Assembly (NCBI GenBank): GCA_015680685.1
Contig: MNCI01027262.1
Span: forward strand, 1,531,580 to 1,595,579
DNA length: 64,000 nt
Reading direction: 5' to 3'
Origin: Gnetum montanum
Lineage: Eukaryota > Streptophyta > Gnetopsida > Gnetales > Gnetaceae
Part shown: piece by piece, positions 22,339 through 35,269 of the stretch
How the letters are laid out: the number at the start of each line of letters is the position of its first letter
Position numbering within the stretch: position 1 is the stretch's first letter
Notes under the pieces: generated by a model
Database searches by the model: none
Told to the model about the DNA's origin: nothing
Seen by the model: the letters and a program-made list of their open reading frames with translations, nothing else
Translations under genes and position numbers: made by a program

Positions 22339-22601
22339 TGTAAGAAATCTAACATGCATCGAGAACCGGATTGCACAAGCGGAAGCATGTAAAAAAACAG
22401 ATCTCTTAATCTACAAATGTGCATGAAACAAAAATGCACAAATCAATTTGAAAAACAGATCGAATTGACCTCCATCCATTGATGTCATTGATGAATGTTC
22501 TGGATCTTCTTTCACACGGGCGCTCTGCGGTGATGGTGTATGCAGACTGTAAGCGACTGTGAAAGGGACCTGAACTACTATACTGCAATTGATTACATTA
22601 C
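22339..22601 (-). mobile_element. Copia 3' LTR (left copy, about 263 bp)
   Basis: In plus reading it starts TGTAAGAAATCTAAC and ends TTGATTACA, giving the inverted termini TGTAA/TTACA. It matches 28349-28585 over nearly all its length with scattered substitutions. Confidence 0.8.
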
Positions 22602-22746
22602 CATTTATTAGAAAAATATGAGACCATTACCGATAACAATGAATAGAAATTTCCAAAGCTATCACATTGTTACATTAGAAAGTTGAATTGTTTTTAGGAC
22701 TTTCCATGTTTACGTAGGAGGCATGTTTCCACAATTGTNNNNNNNN
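22602..22746. other. Duplicate of dirigent upstream sequence followed by an 8-N gap
   Basis: 22602-22738 (TTACCATTTATTAG... to CACAATTGT) matches 28624-28757, the DNA just upstream of the dirigent gene, with a few differences. The N run occupies 22739-22746. An LTR followed by this flank inside the element is not the order expected, so this is a misjoin, an allele, or a local duplication. Confidence 0.75.
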
Positions 22747-22964
22747 ATAGTTCCTCTTAATGCGAGTAGTATCTTCCATGTATTACAATGTATTATTTCT
22801 CAAAGTCAATTCCTTTATATGGTAACTATAACTGTATGAACAAACCCAATGTTTATTCGAGATCCAACCTTATGTGCGTGTTTTCTAATGACTTTATGCG
22901 CAACTGTATGAGAAAACACACAACTGAATAGAGTTTCATTAACACTGTAATGTTGTACAACATA

Positions 22965-25900
22965 TTACATCATGGAACCAAGTCCCATCCGAGTGACATG
23001 ATCCTTGAATGACCGTGGTGGCATTCCTTTGGTCAAAAGATCAGCTAGCATTAATTCAGTGCTGATATGATCTATGACCACTTTATTTTCTTTAATGCGA
23101 TCCCTTATGGCTAAGTACTTTATGTCGACGTGTTTATTTCGACTGTCACTCTTATTATTCTTAGCCATAAAGACAACAGCTGAATTGTCACAAAATATCT
23201 GTAATGGCCTAAATATTGAATCCAGAATTTTAAGCCCTGACATGAAACTCTTTAACCATACACCATGTGAAGTAGCCTCAAAACAAGAAACGAACTCTGC
23301 CTCCATTGTGGAAGTAGCAACCAAGGTTTGCTTTCCACTCCTCCAGGAGATGGCTTCTCCAGCTAGCATAAAAACATAACCTGATGTTGATTTCCTGGAA
23401 TCAACGCAGCCAGCAAAGTCTGAATCGGAGTAGCCAATCACCTCCAAATGGTCAGTTCGTCGATACATAAGCATGTAATCCTTTGTACCTTGAAGGTACC
23501 TCATGACTTTCTTTGCAGCTTTTCAGTGGTCGATACCTGGATTACTCTGATATCGGCCCAACACCCCTACAGCAAATGCAATGTCAGGTCATGTGCAGAC
23601 CTGAGCATACATAAGGCTTCCAACAGCTGAAGCATATGGAATGTTGCTCATGTGACTTTTCTCTAATGCATTCATAGGGCACTGGTTCAAATTGAACCTG
23701 TCACCCTTTACAATGGGTGCAATACTTGGTGAACAATCTTTCATCCGAAACCTCTCTAGAACTTTATTAATATAGGTTTCCTGCGATAGACCCAGAATAT
23801 ATCTAGATCTATCCCTATGGATCTTAATGCCAAGGACATAAGATGCCTCACCCATATCCTGCATGTCAAAATTCTTAGAGAGAAATTGTTTCACCGCATA
23901 TAAAAATCCATGATCATTGGTTGCAAGAAGGATATCATCCACATAGAGGACAAGAAAACAGATTTTACTCCCACTGACCTTCTGGTATATGCATTGATCC
24001 ATGATGTTTTCTTCAAAGCCAAATGAAGTGATGACATCATGGAATTTCAAATACCACTGACGGGAGGCCTGTTTCAAGCCATATATAGACTTCTTAAGCT
24101 TGCATACCAATTGCTCACCATCATTAGAGGAGAATCCTTCAGGTTGTTTCATATAAACCTCTTCCTCTAGATCACCATTAAGGAATGCTGTTTTCACATC
24201 CATTTGATGTAGTTCAAAATCAAAGTGAGCTACCAATGCCATGATCACACGAAGGGAGTCCTTCTTAGATACAGGAGAAAAGGTCTCCATGTAATCTATT
24301 CCCTCCTGCTGAGTGAACCCTTTGGCAACAAGTCTAGCCTTATATCTTTCAATGTTGCCCAAGGAGTCTCTTTTAGTCTTGAAGACCCATTTGGATCCTA
24401 TGGCTTTAACACCATTGGGCAACTTGACAAGATCCCAGACTCCATTAGTGGACATAGAGTTCATCTCATCTTTCATGGCATCATACCATAAGTCGGATTC
24501 CTTACAACTCATGGCTTGTGAAAACGTGTCAGGATCATTTTCGGCTCCTATGTTGTAGTCAGATTCCTGTAGATACACTATATAGTCACTAGGAATCGCT
24601 GATCGCTTTATTCTAGTAGATCGTCTTAATGTTGGTTCATCAGGCTCCTGAGGGGCAAGATGATCAACGGGCTGTTCAACAGGAACTGGTATCTGTTGTT
24701 CAGCTGGATCTACTATGTCTTGACCAGCAGTTTGTGGAACTTCAACGACTGGTGGATGTACATCACGTATTTGTACTGTAGGCGTGTTGTGTACAACAAT
24801 CAATCGAGTACTTGAAGTAGAGGGTTGAGCATCCGCATGATCAGTCGCTGGAATTTCGTTCCAGGAATGATGACTCCCACTAATCAAGTCATTCTCAAGA
24901 AATTTAGCATTCCTTGATTCCACAAACCTAGTAGTATGTGATGGACAATAAAATCTGTATCCCTTAGACCGTTCGGCATATCCAACGAAATACCCACTTA
25001 TGGTCCTAGGGTCTAGCTTCTTCTCTTGTGGATTATAGACTCTTACCTCAGACGGGCATCCCCAAATGCGTATATGTCGCAAACTCGGTTTCCAACCTTT
25101 CCACAATTCAAATGGTGTCTTAGAGACAGCCTTGGTTGGAACTCGGTTTAATATATACACTGCCGTCTTAAGGGCTTCATTCCACAAAGACTTAGGAAGC
25201 TTGGAGCTGCTAAGCATACTCCGCACCATGTCCAATAATGTTCGGTTTCTTCTTTCTGCCACACCATTTTGGTCCGGAGAACCAGGCATAGTGTATTGGG
25301 CAACAATCCCATGCTCTTGAAGAAACTTAGCAAAGGGACCAGGTGCTTGTCCATCATCAGTGTATCTACCATAGTATTCACCACCTCTATCAGACCTCAC
25401 TATCTTTATTTGCTTACCGCATTGTTTCTCTACTTCAGCCTTAAATACCTTAAAGGCATCTAAAGCTTCATTTTTGTGATGAAGCAAGTAGAGATACATG
25501 TATCGTGAGTAGTCATCAATAAAGGTAATGAAATACCGTTGATCATATGCATCCATATCTGGACTACAAATATCCGTATGTATGATTTCTAATATGGCAG
25601 AACTCCTCTTGGCACCTTTCTTTGACACATTGGTCTGCTTTCCCTTTATGCAGTTTACACAAGTGTCAAAGTCAGTAAAATCAAGAGTACTAAGTACTCC
25701 ATCAGTTACCAAGCGCTTGATTCTCTCAATGGAGATATGGCCTAATCTACGATGCCATAACATAGAGGATTCCTCATTCATAACACATCGCTTAATGCCA
25801 GCATGAACATGCATAGAAGTGTAAGAAGTGTCGTTTTGTAAATTAAGTTGAAAAAGACCATCTGTTAATGTACCATTTCCAACTATTTCAGATCTATAAG

Positions 25901-27025
25901 ATAAACTGAACATAGTATCTGAAAAGTTAAAGGAAAATCCCAATGATACAAGCCTTGATACAGAAATTAAATTCCTTGAAAAACAAGGAATGTAAAATGT
26001 CCTTTCCAAATCCAAAACAAAACCACTACTTAAAACTAATTTGCATGTGCCAATCGCTTTCACATGTGAGCGCATCTTGTTGCCCGAATAGATGCATGAC
26101 TCACTTCCTACTGGCTTCCTTAGGTTTGCTAATCCCTGCAAGGAATTAGTAACATGGATTGTAGAACCGGAGTCAATCCACCATGTGTTATGACTAACAT
26201 CAACCATATTAGATTCAAAACAAACAAATGAGGATTGAGTACCTTTCTTTTCAAGCCATCTTTGATGTTTAAGGCAATCTTTCTTTATGTGCCCTTTCTT
26301 TTTACAGAAAAAGCATCTAGATTCCTTCTTGATATCAGCTTGTGGAGGGATTTTTCCCTTCCCTTTAGTGTTGACTTGTTTTGTATTCTTTCCTTGCATG
26401 GCCAGATGCACACTATCCTTCGCTTCCATGGCAAGTCTACCCTCTTCTTGTACACACATGGTCATCAATTCATTAATTGACCATTTGTCCTTATGTGTGT
26501 TGTAAGAAATCTTAAAGGGTCCATACTGCGGTGGGAGCGTGTTTAGGATGTAGTGCACAAGGAAAGATTCAGACATCTCAACCTCAAGTGTTTTTAATTG
26601 AGCCGCTATGTCCCTCATGAGCATGATGTGCTCACACACACCACCAATTCCAGTGAGCTTCATCGATGAGAACTTCATTATTAAGGTGCTGGCCAACGCT
26701 TTGTCTGATGTTTCAAATTGTTCATTAATAGCTTTTAACAAAGCACGCACATTGTTATACTGTTCCAATGATCCACGTATACCAGCCGAGATCTTGGTTT
26801 TTATAAACATTACACAGAGCGATTAGATCACTCCCATTTATCATAAAGACCAATATCATCTGGATGACTGGTTGCATTAACCCTTGGTGGTTCATCTTTA
26901 CGGATAGCATAATCAATGTCCATCCATCCTAAATGAAGGAGAATTCTCTCCTTCCACACCTTGTAATTATCACTCATCAATTCAAGAATGTCACATTTAA
27001 AGTCAGAGTAATTTACAGGTTGCAT
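22965..27025 (-). pseudogene. gag-pol: Ty1/copia gag-pol polyprotein, nearly complete, lightly broken
   Basis: Starts with gag (MQPVNYSDFKCDILELM, 27025). The CCHC knuckle CFFCKKKGHIKKDC comes next, then protease (WWIDSGSTIHVT) and GAG-pre-integrase (MLWHRRLGHI...CVNC). The integrase core follows (HTDICSP, FIDDYSRYMY, RSDRGGEYYG, GVAERRNRTL), then RT (KWVFKTKRDSLGNIERYKAR, LHQMDVKTAFLNG, VLYVDDILLATND) and RNase H (YSDSDFAGCVDSRKSTSG, STMEAEFVS), with stop after GLGSMM at 22965. Breaks: TGA at 26830 (from CGA) with a 1-nt frameshift before 26810, TGA after YAQVCT at 23588 (from CGA), and a TGA in place of Trp near 23524. Otherwise one frame spans 26810-22965, so this is the youngest-looking element here. 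It lies 1.9 kb from the dirigent gene. Confidence 0.95.
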
Positions 27026-28334
27026 AGCTGTAAAATAAACATGTTTATGTCACTAATTTGAGGCTATAAACTGTAGGACATGTGTACCAATGTAAACATG
27101 CAAAAATATGAATCACATGACATAAAATTGCTTGTGGGCTAAATTTTAATTCAAACAGACTCATATATCCTTATGATGAAGTTATTAAACTATATTCTTT
27201 TTCTTAATCCCTGTGGGTAAATTAAGAAAAATAATTCAATATTTCATCCTGATTGACCACGTTAAATATAATAGAAATTCCTGTGGGATAAAGTCTATTA
27301 TATTATATGTGATTAATCACAATTACTTATGTGATATAAAACCCTTAATTTATAATTTTGTATAATCAAAGATGCTGTGGCCACTCTTAGACTATACAAA
27401 ATATAAGGATCACTAGTAAATGATGCATACCATTACATTATGCATCAAAATCAATATTGACAAATGCAATTAAATTCTAAGCAAGCATGGAAAATACCTA
27501 CAATCATTTTTTGCTTAAAAAACACCAAAACATAAGTCCATAATTGCCATTCTATAATGCCAAAATTATTTTAAAGGCCAACATTCATCATGATAAATAG
27601 TTTACATGTGAAACGGTTTAGATTATTTTGAAAACCGCATGTAATAAACTACATCCATTGAATAAATTAAATGTAACAGTCCATTCCCCATGTCCAAAAT
27701 AAGCAATTTAAAATCTCAGCAGATTAAAAGACACAGCAGCAAAACACCGAGAACAGACAGAATAGGTGCTGTGTTCGAAAATGACAAAATTTTTTTCCTA
27801 AACCCAACAGAACCCTCCTGCTATGGACTGCGTACACAAACAACGAATACAGAAGAGAAAAATCGTTGCAGCTCTTCACCCTATCTTTGAAGCAATTAAT
27901 GAAAACGAGAATCTTCTACACATTTTATTTTGCAAAGTAAAACATAAAGATTGAAGAGCTATTCCAACTTACAAACAACGAATCTAAACCGTCAATTTCT
28001 GGACTACTATCAGAAACAACGATTTTACAGAGTTTGCATTTTGTGTCATGTCAATTTCATGATCCAGGAAAACAGCTCTGATCCGAAGATCCGAACCATC
28101 TGATTACACAACGGCAAGCAGATATTTATATCATTGCTTTTTAGAGTGCAGACCAAACAGAGCAAAACTGACGGTTGAAGCTCTCCTTCAATTCTTTGGA
28201 CGAAGGAATGGAACAGGCATCTTCAACTATGCATTTTATCATGAAAAGTACAACGTAACGATTTACAGGCTAGAGAAAAGTCGTGGCAACTCTATGGAAG
28301 GGAATGGCAACAGGCATCAAGGCAGAGATCTATT
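27026..28334 (-). other. Long leader of the copia element
   Basis: About 1.3 kb between the primer site and the gag start holds no recognised frame. It contains the repeated words CTGTGGGATAA and CCTGTGGG around 27200-27300. Part of it (27680-28340) is less AT-rich. Confidence 0.5.
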
Positions 28335-28346
28335 GCTCCGATACCA
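28335..28346 (-). promoter_or_regulatory. Copia primer-binding site (TGGTATCGGAGC)
   Basis: On the minus strand, two bases after the LTR end; one base from TGGTATCAGAGC, the initiator-tRNA-Met complement used by many copia elements. Confidence 0.8.
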
Positions 28347-28348
28347 AA

Positions 28349-28585
28349 TGTAAGAAATCTAACGTGCATCGAGAACCGGATTGCACAAGCGGAAGCATGT
28401 AAAAAAACAGATCTCTTAATCTACAAATGTACATGAAACAAAAATGCACAAATCAATTTGAAAAACAGATCGAACTGACCTCCAGCCATTGATGCCATTG
28501 ATGAATGTTCTGGATCTTCTTTCACACGGGCGCTCTGCCGTGATGGTGTATGTAGACTGTAAGCGACTATGAAAAGGACCTGAAC
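28349..28585 (-). mobile_element. Copia 5' LTR (right copy)
   Basis: Starts TGTAAGAAATCTAACG in plus reading and matches 22339 onward until GACCTGAACT (about 28585). Beyond that, the last ~25 bp of the LTR are replaced by about 40 bp of unrelated sequence (GTTCTCCCATCAAGAAACCG...) before the flank TTACCATTTATT at 28624. Confidence 0.8.
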
Positions 28586-28623
28586 TGTTCTCCCATCAAG
28601 AAACCGTAAGGCACCCAAACCAG

Positions 28624-28905
28624 TTACCATTTATTAGAAAAATATGAGACCATTACCGATAACAATGAATAGAAATTTCCAAAGCTATCACATTGTTACA
28701 TTAGAAAGTTGAATGTTTTTAGGACTTTCCATTTTTACGTAGGAGGCATGTTTCCGCAATTGTCACAATGTAGGATGCATGTTTCCACAATTGTTACACA
28801 TTTTACACCGCATATTCATTCTGCTCCGACCAACTATACCACAGTAGCCACCCCTTACTTTAAAACCCAGGCCCAGGAGAGTACGAAGCTCACAGAAAAG
28901 TAAAA
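28624..28905 (+). promoter_or_regulatory. Upstream region of the dirigent gene
   Basis: Contains a short direct repeat (GGAGGCATGTTTCCGCAATTGT and GGATGCATGTTTCCACAATTGT-type units, about 32 bp apart, 28742-28796) and a weak TATA-like CTTTAAAACC about 45 bp before the start codon. The copia LTR lies immediately upstream and may influence expression. Confidence 0.4.
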
Positions 28906-29454
28906 ATGGCTGCCAATGCCAAGATCCAATTTCTTGTGCTGCTGTTACTGGTTTTGATGTTCTTTTGCGCGGCCTCTGCGGCAGCTAAGGCCAAAACGAG
29001 GAAGGAGAAAGTAAGCCGGCTGAGATTCTATTTCCACGACACTGTTATGGGAAAAAACAGGTCGGCGGTTATAGCCGTGGCTCCGGCAAAGGGCTTTCTG
29101 AACAGTTTCGGCTTAATCGGCGTGATCGACGATCCGCTCATGCTGGGGCCGACTATGGATTCTCCGCAGGTGGGAAGCGCCCAGGGGATTTACTCTTCTA
29201 CTTCTTCCACTGTTCAGGGTGGCGTCAGACTGCTCACGGCCATGAATTTGCTGTTCAACAGTGGCGAATACAATGGCAGCACTCTGGCTCTGCTTGGCAG
29301 CAACGCCGTTTTGAGTGAGGTGAGGGAGATGCCCATCGTTGGTGGAACTGGGCTTTTTCGCTTTGCTCGAGGATATGCTCAGCTTCAAACCCGCGTCTTG
29401 GAGGAGGGCGGCAATGCTGTTGTCCTCTACGATGTCACGGTAATGCATTTTTAG
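28906..29454 (+). CDS. Dirigent protein, intact, single exon
   Basis: 182 residues, about the usual length for the family. A clear signal peptide (hydrophobic core IQFLVLLLLVLMFFCAASA) predicts secretion to the cell wall. The dirigent domain follows: [83 protein letters not shown] and the end NAVVLYDVTVMHF. Dirigent proteins guide stereospecific coupling of monolignol radicals to lignans or related products. The segment after ARGYA (QTRVLEEGG) departs from the family's usual Asp/Lys-Thr-Gly pattern, and which substrate or branch it serves cannot be told. The start is the first ATG, with AAAAATGGCT context. It is the only intact protein gene in the window. Confidence 0.95.
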   Translation: MAANAKIQFLVLLLLVLMFFCAASAAAKAKTRKEKVSRLRFYFHDTVMGKNRSAVIAVAPAKGFLNSFGLIGVIDDPLMLGPTMDSPQVGSAQGIYSSTSSTVQGGVRLLTAMNLLFNSGEYNGSTLALLGSNAVLSEVREMPIVGGTGLFRFARGYAQLQTRVLEEGGNAVVLYDVTVMHF

Positions 29455-30301
29455 AGCTGCTTTATTCTGAGCCTTATTTGGAACAGAATTGTTTGCTGAG
29501 TTGGGTGCGGATTTTAAAAAGGTATATGTGATGGGGTTCTGAAACTCCTTTATAGATCTAATAGAATGACAGTGGAAGTAAGTAAAATGTTGATTCCAGT
29601 TTGCATTGTTGATGAAATATGCTCATGTTCAAGTTCAAGTTTGCTGAAAGTTTTGTTCAAGTTCAGCGATTTTTCTGAAATCTTTCGGTATTTCACTGTA
29701 ACTTAGTATTTGACTATTTTCTTATCCATCGGTGTAAGTAGACTGTTTTTTTTCTTTCTTTTTTGAAAATTTACAGAGATCATCTAAATTAATAGCTCGT
29801 GCAACTCGCGGATCCCCCAACAAGTTGGGGACTTTTCGATGTTCGGTAAAATTCCGGAGATTCCGCATGTTCTGTAATATTTTATCGCTGTGTTTTGGGT
29901 TGTTCAAATTTTAAAAACCCAATAATTTTTTTTCAAAAAAGAATACAATAAAAATCCAGACCATAATCGTGTTGAGAACTGTCAATAATCATTTTTTTTC
30001 AAGAATAATTTTGTGTGTGTTAAAACAAACCATAATGCATTGAAATTACATCCAACTTTCAATCTCAGAAACACAATAAATAAAAGAGCAGAACTTTGGA
30101 CACCTTGGTCTGGATTTATTTGCAGCGATTCCATGTGAGTTTTTCCTTCTTGTTACAAATTTCACTTGTTCCTCACTGTTAAAGAAGAATTCTGAATGCT
30201 CTAATTGGCTTCTGCCTTATGGTGCTCCAAGCTCCAAGTTCGCAGAACGTTTTTCTGTCATAAGTTTTCTAGGCAGAACAGAGATATGGCACATGTAAAA
30301 G
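29455..30301. other. 3' flank of the dirigent gene, no other gene seen
   Basis: AT-rich sequence; no frame with recognisable content. Confidence 0.4.
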
Positions 30302-30461
30302 GCTGTTTTCTCCGAAACATGATCATCCTATCTCAGAATTCTTGCTTTCGAATCTTTCCTAGAACTGACTAGTAACAGCCGTTTTCTCCGAAACATGATC
30401 ATCCTATCTGAGAATTCCGCGTTTGAATCTTTCCCTGAACCATCAGAACTGACAAGTGACA
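30302..30461. repeat. About 76-bp tandem duplication
   Basis: GC(T/C)GTTTTCTCCGAAACATG and the following ATCATCCTATCT(C/G)AGAATTC occur at 30302 and again at 30378, followed by related TTTCC(T)..GAACTGAC(T)A(G)..A endings. Confidence 0.85.
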
Positions 30462-33219
30462 GTTGTGGACCCCAAAGAATCAATGCTGTTATAACATTGG
30501 CAAGCACTTCCTACCGAAGTTTGCTTTTCCCGTACAGTCTACTGTGTGTAATTGAGTTACTTCAACTCTCGTCTGGTTACTCATGGTTTTAGGATCTTCG
30601 GTAGATGGGCAAGAGTTGATGGGATCGGTCGTATAATCACATTTATTGAAATTGATTTTTTTTATTTGTAAATTTTAATTTTATAAAAATATAATATCGG
30701 TCCAAAACATCCCATGAATCTTTGGACGTAATGCAATTTCCATATTTCTGGTCATATAGGGCTCTGTAGGACTGGAATTCAACGGCAGAGATCATTAAAT
30801 GTATATAAGGGTCTGTATGTAAAATATGTTACCATTTTTAGGTCCGACACCGCCGCTGAAGTATGTTAAACTTTTTTTCAAGAATGTTTTCGCTTTTCTA
30901 TGTTTTTCAGTCGTCTTTTGATCGATGAGAATATCGACGTCATCAGAAAATAAATAATTATCAATGCTAAAAAGAATGTTTTTAAACGCAAAGTTCATGA
31001 AAGGAATGGAAGGCAACATTCTTATAATTAGTGTCACCACGTACTGGAGATAGCTGTATATGCACTTCAAATCCTTACGTTACAGTTAAACCGTAAAGTG
31101 GCATCCATTGAATACGGACTCTTTGAGAATATAGTCCGAATGACTTTTTATGCCCACCATGCCTTAAAAAAGTTAATGGTAAGTACATTAAAGAAAGTTA
31201 AAAAGGCAATTTGATGCCGAGAGGAATAGTCCTAAAAACAACGTTAAAAAAAAAGTAAGGGAAACTTGGAAAGTGACATCATGTATTACCATAATCATTG
31301 TTTTTTATCATTAATTAAATATGAATAGAATCCTTACTTTCAATATCTTTTCCAAATAATATTAGAGCTTAAGTAAGCTTAATGAACAAAGAATGGTCAA
31401 TGGTATAGATCCTCTTTTTATAATTATGAAATGTAAATTTATAAAATTATGGTAAAATTAAAAGACACAAAAGGAAACATTATAAGTATTAAAGGATATT
31501 ATCATGCAACGCATATGTGCATAGCAAATGTGTTGTTCAATAAGATAGTAAACATAATCTAAGAATAGACATTCGTGCATGCTACCTTAAATTCATGGTA
31601 AAAAATCAATTTTATGTAAATTCTATTTTGTATAAATTTGGCCTACACAATACAACATAAAATCTCTTATTTCATAATACTTGCCTCTGCAAGTATGTGT
31701 TTGCTAGCTAACTCTTTTTTATGATTATTATATGTTTAGTAAGTTCCTTTCAAGTATTATGTTGGCTATATATCTTATAGTTGTATTTATAGTCAACTTG
31801 TTTATGATTTTGAGAGCCCCCTCCCTCAATACTTTCTTACATAGAATACTTCATCCTTTATATTTAAAAGATAAATGTATTTTCTTTCTTCTATATTATT
31901 TCATGCTTTGATTTTTTAGAATTTTATTGAAATGAGAACTTCATTTTATCATATTTAATTACTTCAATTATTTCATGCCTAGTCTTTTATATAAAATACC
32001 TTAAACATACTATGATGTCTTTTAGATACTAATTATAACTCTTTAGAAAATATCATTGATGGCCTTGCTTCTTAAAATTGTATGTAATTTTTTAATTTCA
32101 ATTATTCTATGAATGTCCATTTTAATTTTAAGTTGTATAGATTATTAGCAATTTATACATTTATGTTTTTATATTTTGTAGTATTTCTTTATGGGGGATG
32201 TTCCTATGAAATTGTTCTTTCTCAATCTCACAAGAACACATCCATGAATTAATTATTGAAATACATAATCCATGACCATAAATGCTCTTTAGTTTGATGT
32301 AACCTTCAATAAGTCAATGATTATGATACGAAAGTGCACAAACCTCTAATTGAATGTGGACTTAGTCTATCACACATGAACTCGGAACTATAGGAGAATG
32401 ATGAAAATGATAGGTTTAAATAGTAAAATTAAGTAATATTTTATTACTAAAAATAAAACCAAGTATGGAAGAAGAACTATGAGAAATGAAATAATATCTA
32501 AGTATAGAAATGTCAATAAAAGATTGTAAAATATTAAGATATTGAGAACTATGATATGGAGGAAAGAGTTTTGATCAACTTTGCAAACAAAGAAAATACT
32601 CTAGTGCTAAAAAAAAAAAAAGTGTTTGCCTCTTATGAAAGGCAAAGCTACAAGTGTTGATGAAAATATGTAAGTGAAATAAAATTGATAATAATAACCT
32701 AATTTGTGAGCAAAATATGGCTTTTGAGGGTGAATATATGAATGGGAAGCTATAGATGTTATTTAGAATCAACTTAGGGTCAAAATGAAACACCTTTAAC
32801 TAAGCGTCTTAAGATTGACACTAGAGTCTAAAAAATTTCTAACTCTAGAGACTAATGTTTATGTTGAAAAAAATTCAAGGTCTTGAAGATAATGTAAGAA
32901 GTGCTTGATTGATGTTGGCACTACCTCAATATTAGTGCTTGGGTTGTTGGAGACATGAACATTGAATTGAATTCATGGTGGGCATGAAGCATGTGGAAGA
33001 CACTAAGATGCTAGATGCTTGTGCCTTTGATATCTCAATATCTTGAAAAGTGCTATAGATCTTAAGAAGCCAACCCCAAAATATAGGTTTTGATCCCATA
33101 TTTATAAGCTTAGGGTAGCCAAATTCAACTGCTAAGTTAAGTGAATTTCATGTGGAGTTAGTTTTTAAATAAGTTTGACTTGCAAGAATAAGTCGCATGG
33201 GTTTAACTAGAGGTGAAGT
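30462..33219. other. No gene seen; AT-rich
   Basis: Very AT-rich sequence with short frames only. No recognised motif, apart from simple A or T runs. Confidence 0.4.
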
Positions 33220-34160
33220 TGGTACTAGTATAAACATTAGCATTAATAGGTGTTTGAAAATTTTTCCTAGTGTTTTCCAAACTGTAAGTTCAAGCCTCTA
33301 GGACCTCTTTTCACACCTAAACTAATGTCAAATGGTACCACAATGATGTCAAGGAGTTGAAGAAGCTAGGAGATAATGTCAAATGTAGAGTGTGTAGGTT
33401 AATGGTCTTAAGTTGCAAGTCCCAAAAGTACTAATGTTGACATTGGCATTGTTTTTAGCATTAGTAAAAGACTTAGAAATGTTTTTTAGCATTTTTCCAA
33501 GATGTCATTCCAAGCCTACAGAATGCCTAAACTAATGTCAAAATGAGTCATAATGATGCTTATTGGATACAAAGGAGCTTGTAAACCTAGCAAATGTTAC
33601 CAAGATCCAAACCTAATGACCTTGTGTGAGGATGACATGAACATAGTGATGCTAACGCTAATGTTGATGTTCCCATCAACATCACTTGCAATAATTAGAA
33701 AAATTTTAGGTCATGATTTCCAAGACTACTTTCAAATAAGCTAAAACTAATATTTCCTACATGGAATTGATGTTGATTGGTTGTCAGATAACTTGAGAAG
33801 CTAAGATTAAGGTTATAATGCAAGCAAAAAGTGTTGTGAACAAGAAAAGGATGGTTCTAGGTTTGCTAACTTTGATGTTAGTGTCAGCATTAGTGTTAGC
33901 CCTAGACTTTAGCAAAATTTCATCTCCAAGTCCCAATGTCATCTTGCCAAAATGCCAAATTTAATGCCTACCATGTTGAAGGTGTTGTGGACAAACCATT
34001 TTGAATCCTATAGGGTCAAAACGAAGGCTGAAAGGCAATTTTGAGGTAGGTGATGTGGATAGGATGGTCCAAGACTAACATTGATGCTACATCAATGTCA
34101 ACCTTAACACTTAAAAGAATAATTTGTTCCAAAATTTTTTGAAGCTTGTTGAAAGTGATG
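33220..34160. repeat. Degenerate tandem array, period about 215 bp
   Basis: Blocks of the form CTAATGTTGA..TT-GCATTAGT...AGCA.TTTTTCCAAG..TCA..CCAAGCC...CCTAAACTAATGTCAAA recur near 33223, 33440, 33655, 33870 and 34080. Similarity between units is modest. It may be the remains of a satellite or of an internally repeated element; a 63-codon frame at 33553 lies inside and is not considered a gene. Confidence 0.45.
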
Positions 34161-34556
34161 CTCATATGTTGGGTTATGAGCCGGAATTATTCCTCGAGGC
34201 CTTTGTGAGCTAAAAATATGTCTTTTGATGTTATTTTTGGACCATTCTAGGTACTTGAACTTGAATGGAATAATGTTGACAACACACTTGACTTCATCAT
34301 TGGAGAATGGAAAAGTGGGTACAATAGCAAAACTAATAGATTTTGTGAAGTAAATACTTTAACAATCCACTTAGATAATGCTAATGATGAAAGCATAATA
34401 ATGGTATGGGGATTATACTTAGGGTATTGACTAGCTTTTAAATTTGAGGCCTCATAACATATTGGAGGATAAGGGAACATATGAAAGGGAGAAGATGAGA
34501 GAGGAAGACAATGAAAGAAAGGGTGTAAACTTGCACATCATAAGAGTATGGATCAT

Positions 34557-34650
34557 AGCCTAGTTGCTATGCTCACATAATCTACATTTAGCAATGCTGG
34601 GTTTCAAGCCCACTACTTACACCATCCTTACCAGCTTGGAGGCATTATTC
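34557..34650 (+). mobile_element. tRNA-like SINE head
   Basis: AGCCTAGTTGCTATGCTCAC resembles an A box region and GGGTTTCAAGCCC (34599) a B box, with the same ~43-bp spacing as the SINE-like copies near 20 kb. Only the head is recognised. Confidence 0.35.
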
Positions 34651-35269
34651 TAAGTAAATAATGTTGTGATCATGTAATAAAATATTTCTATACAAAAATT
34701 TTTACATCATATCTAAATTGGAAAAATATTAAAAGAATCTCTATGAAACTTATCATTTGGTATTTTCTTTAAGATCCAAGAGCATGCAAAAACTTGTATG
34801 CCATAAACAAAATTAAAAATAATAACAAGTATTTTAGACAATTGTTCAACATAATTTATAAGGATATAAGAACTAAAATTGACATAAGATTATCAATATC
34901 AAGATTAGATAATAGTGTTTTATGTGATAAAATGATGTCAATTATATTATAAAAAAATTTATAATTTAGTGATTAGGCTTACTATTTATAATGATATTAA
35001 ATATTGAGTTATAAAAAATGACATAAATATAGATGCTTAGACATATGTTTATGAGAGTTTTTTTAATGTGTACATGGGTAACTATAATATAAAATGTTTT
35101 ATAATTTTATGTAAAATGACATCATTGTAAAACATTACTAATAGACTTATTGTAGTATGCAATAATTCCTATGAGTTTGAGTACCCTAAGTCTTATGACT
35201 AACAATCCAATATGGTATGTTAAGAGTTATTAATAATATAATTCATAGATTAGTACTAATTATATATTA
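34651..35269. other. No gene seen; very AT-rich
   Basis: No recognised feature. Confidence 0.4.

Noticed and set aside
29113-29448. 111-codon minus-strand frame
   Set aside because: Shadow of the intact dirigent gene.
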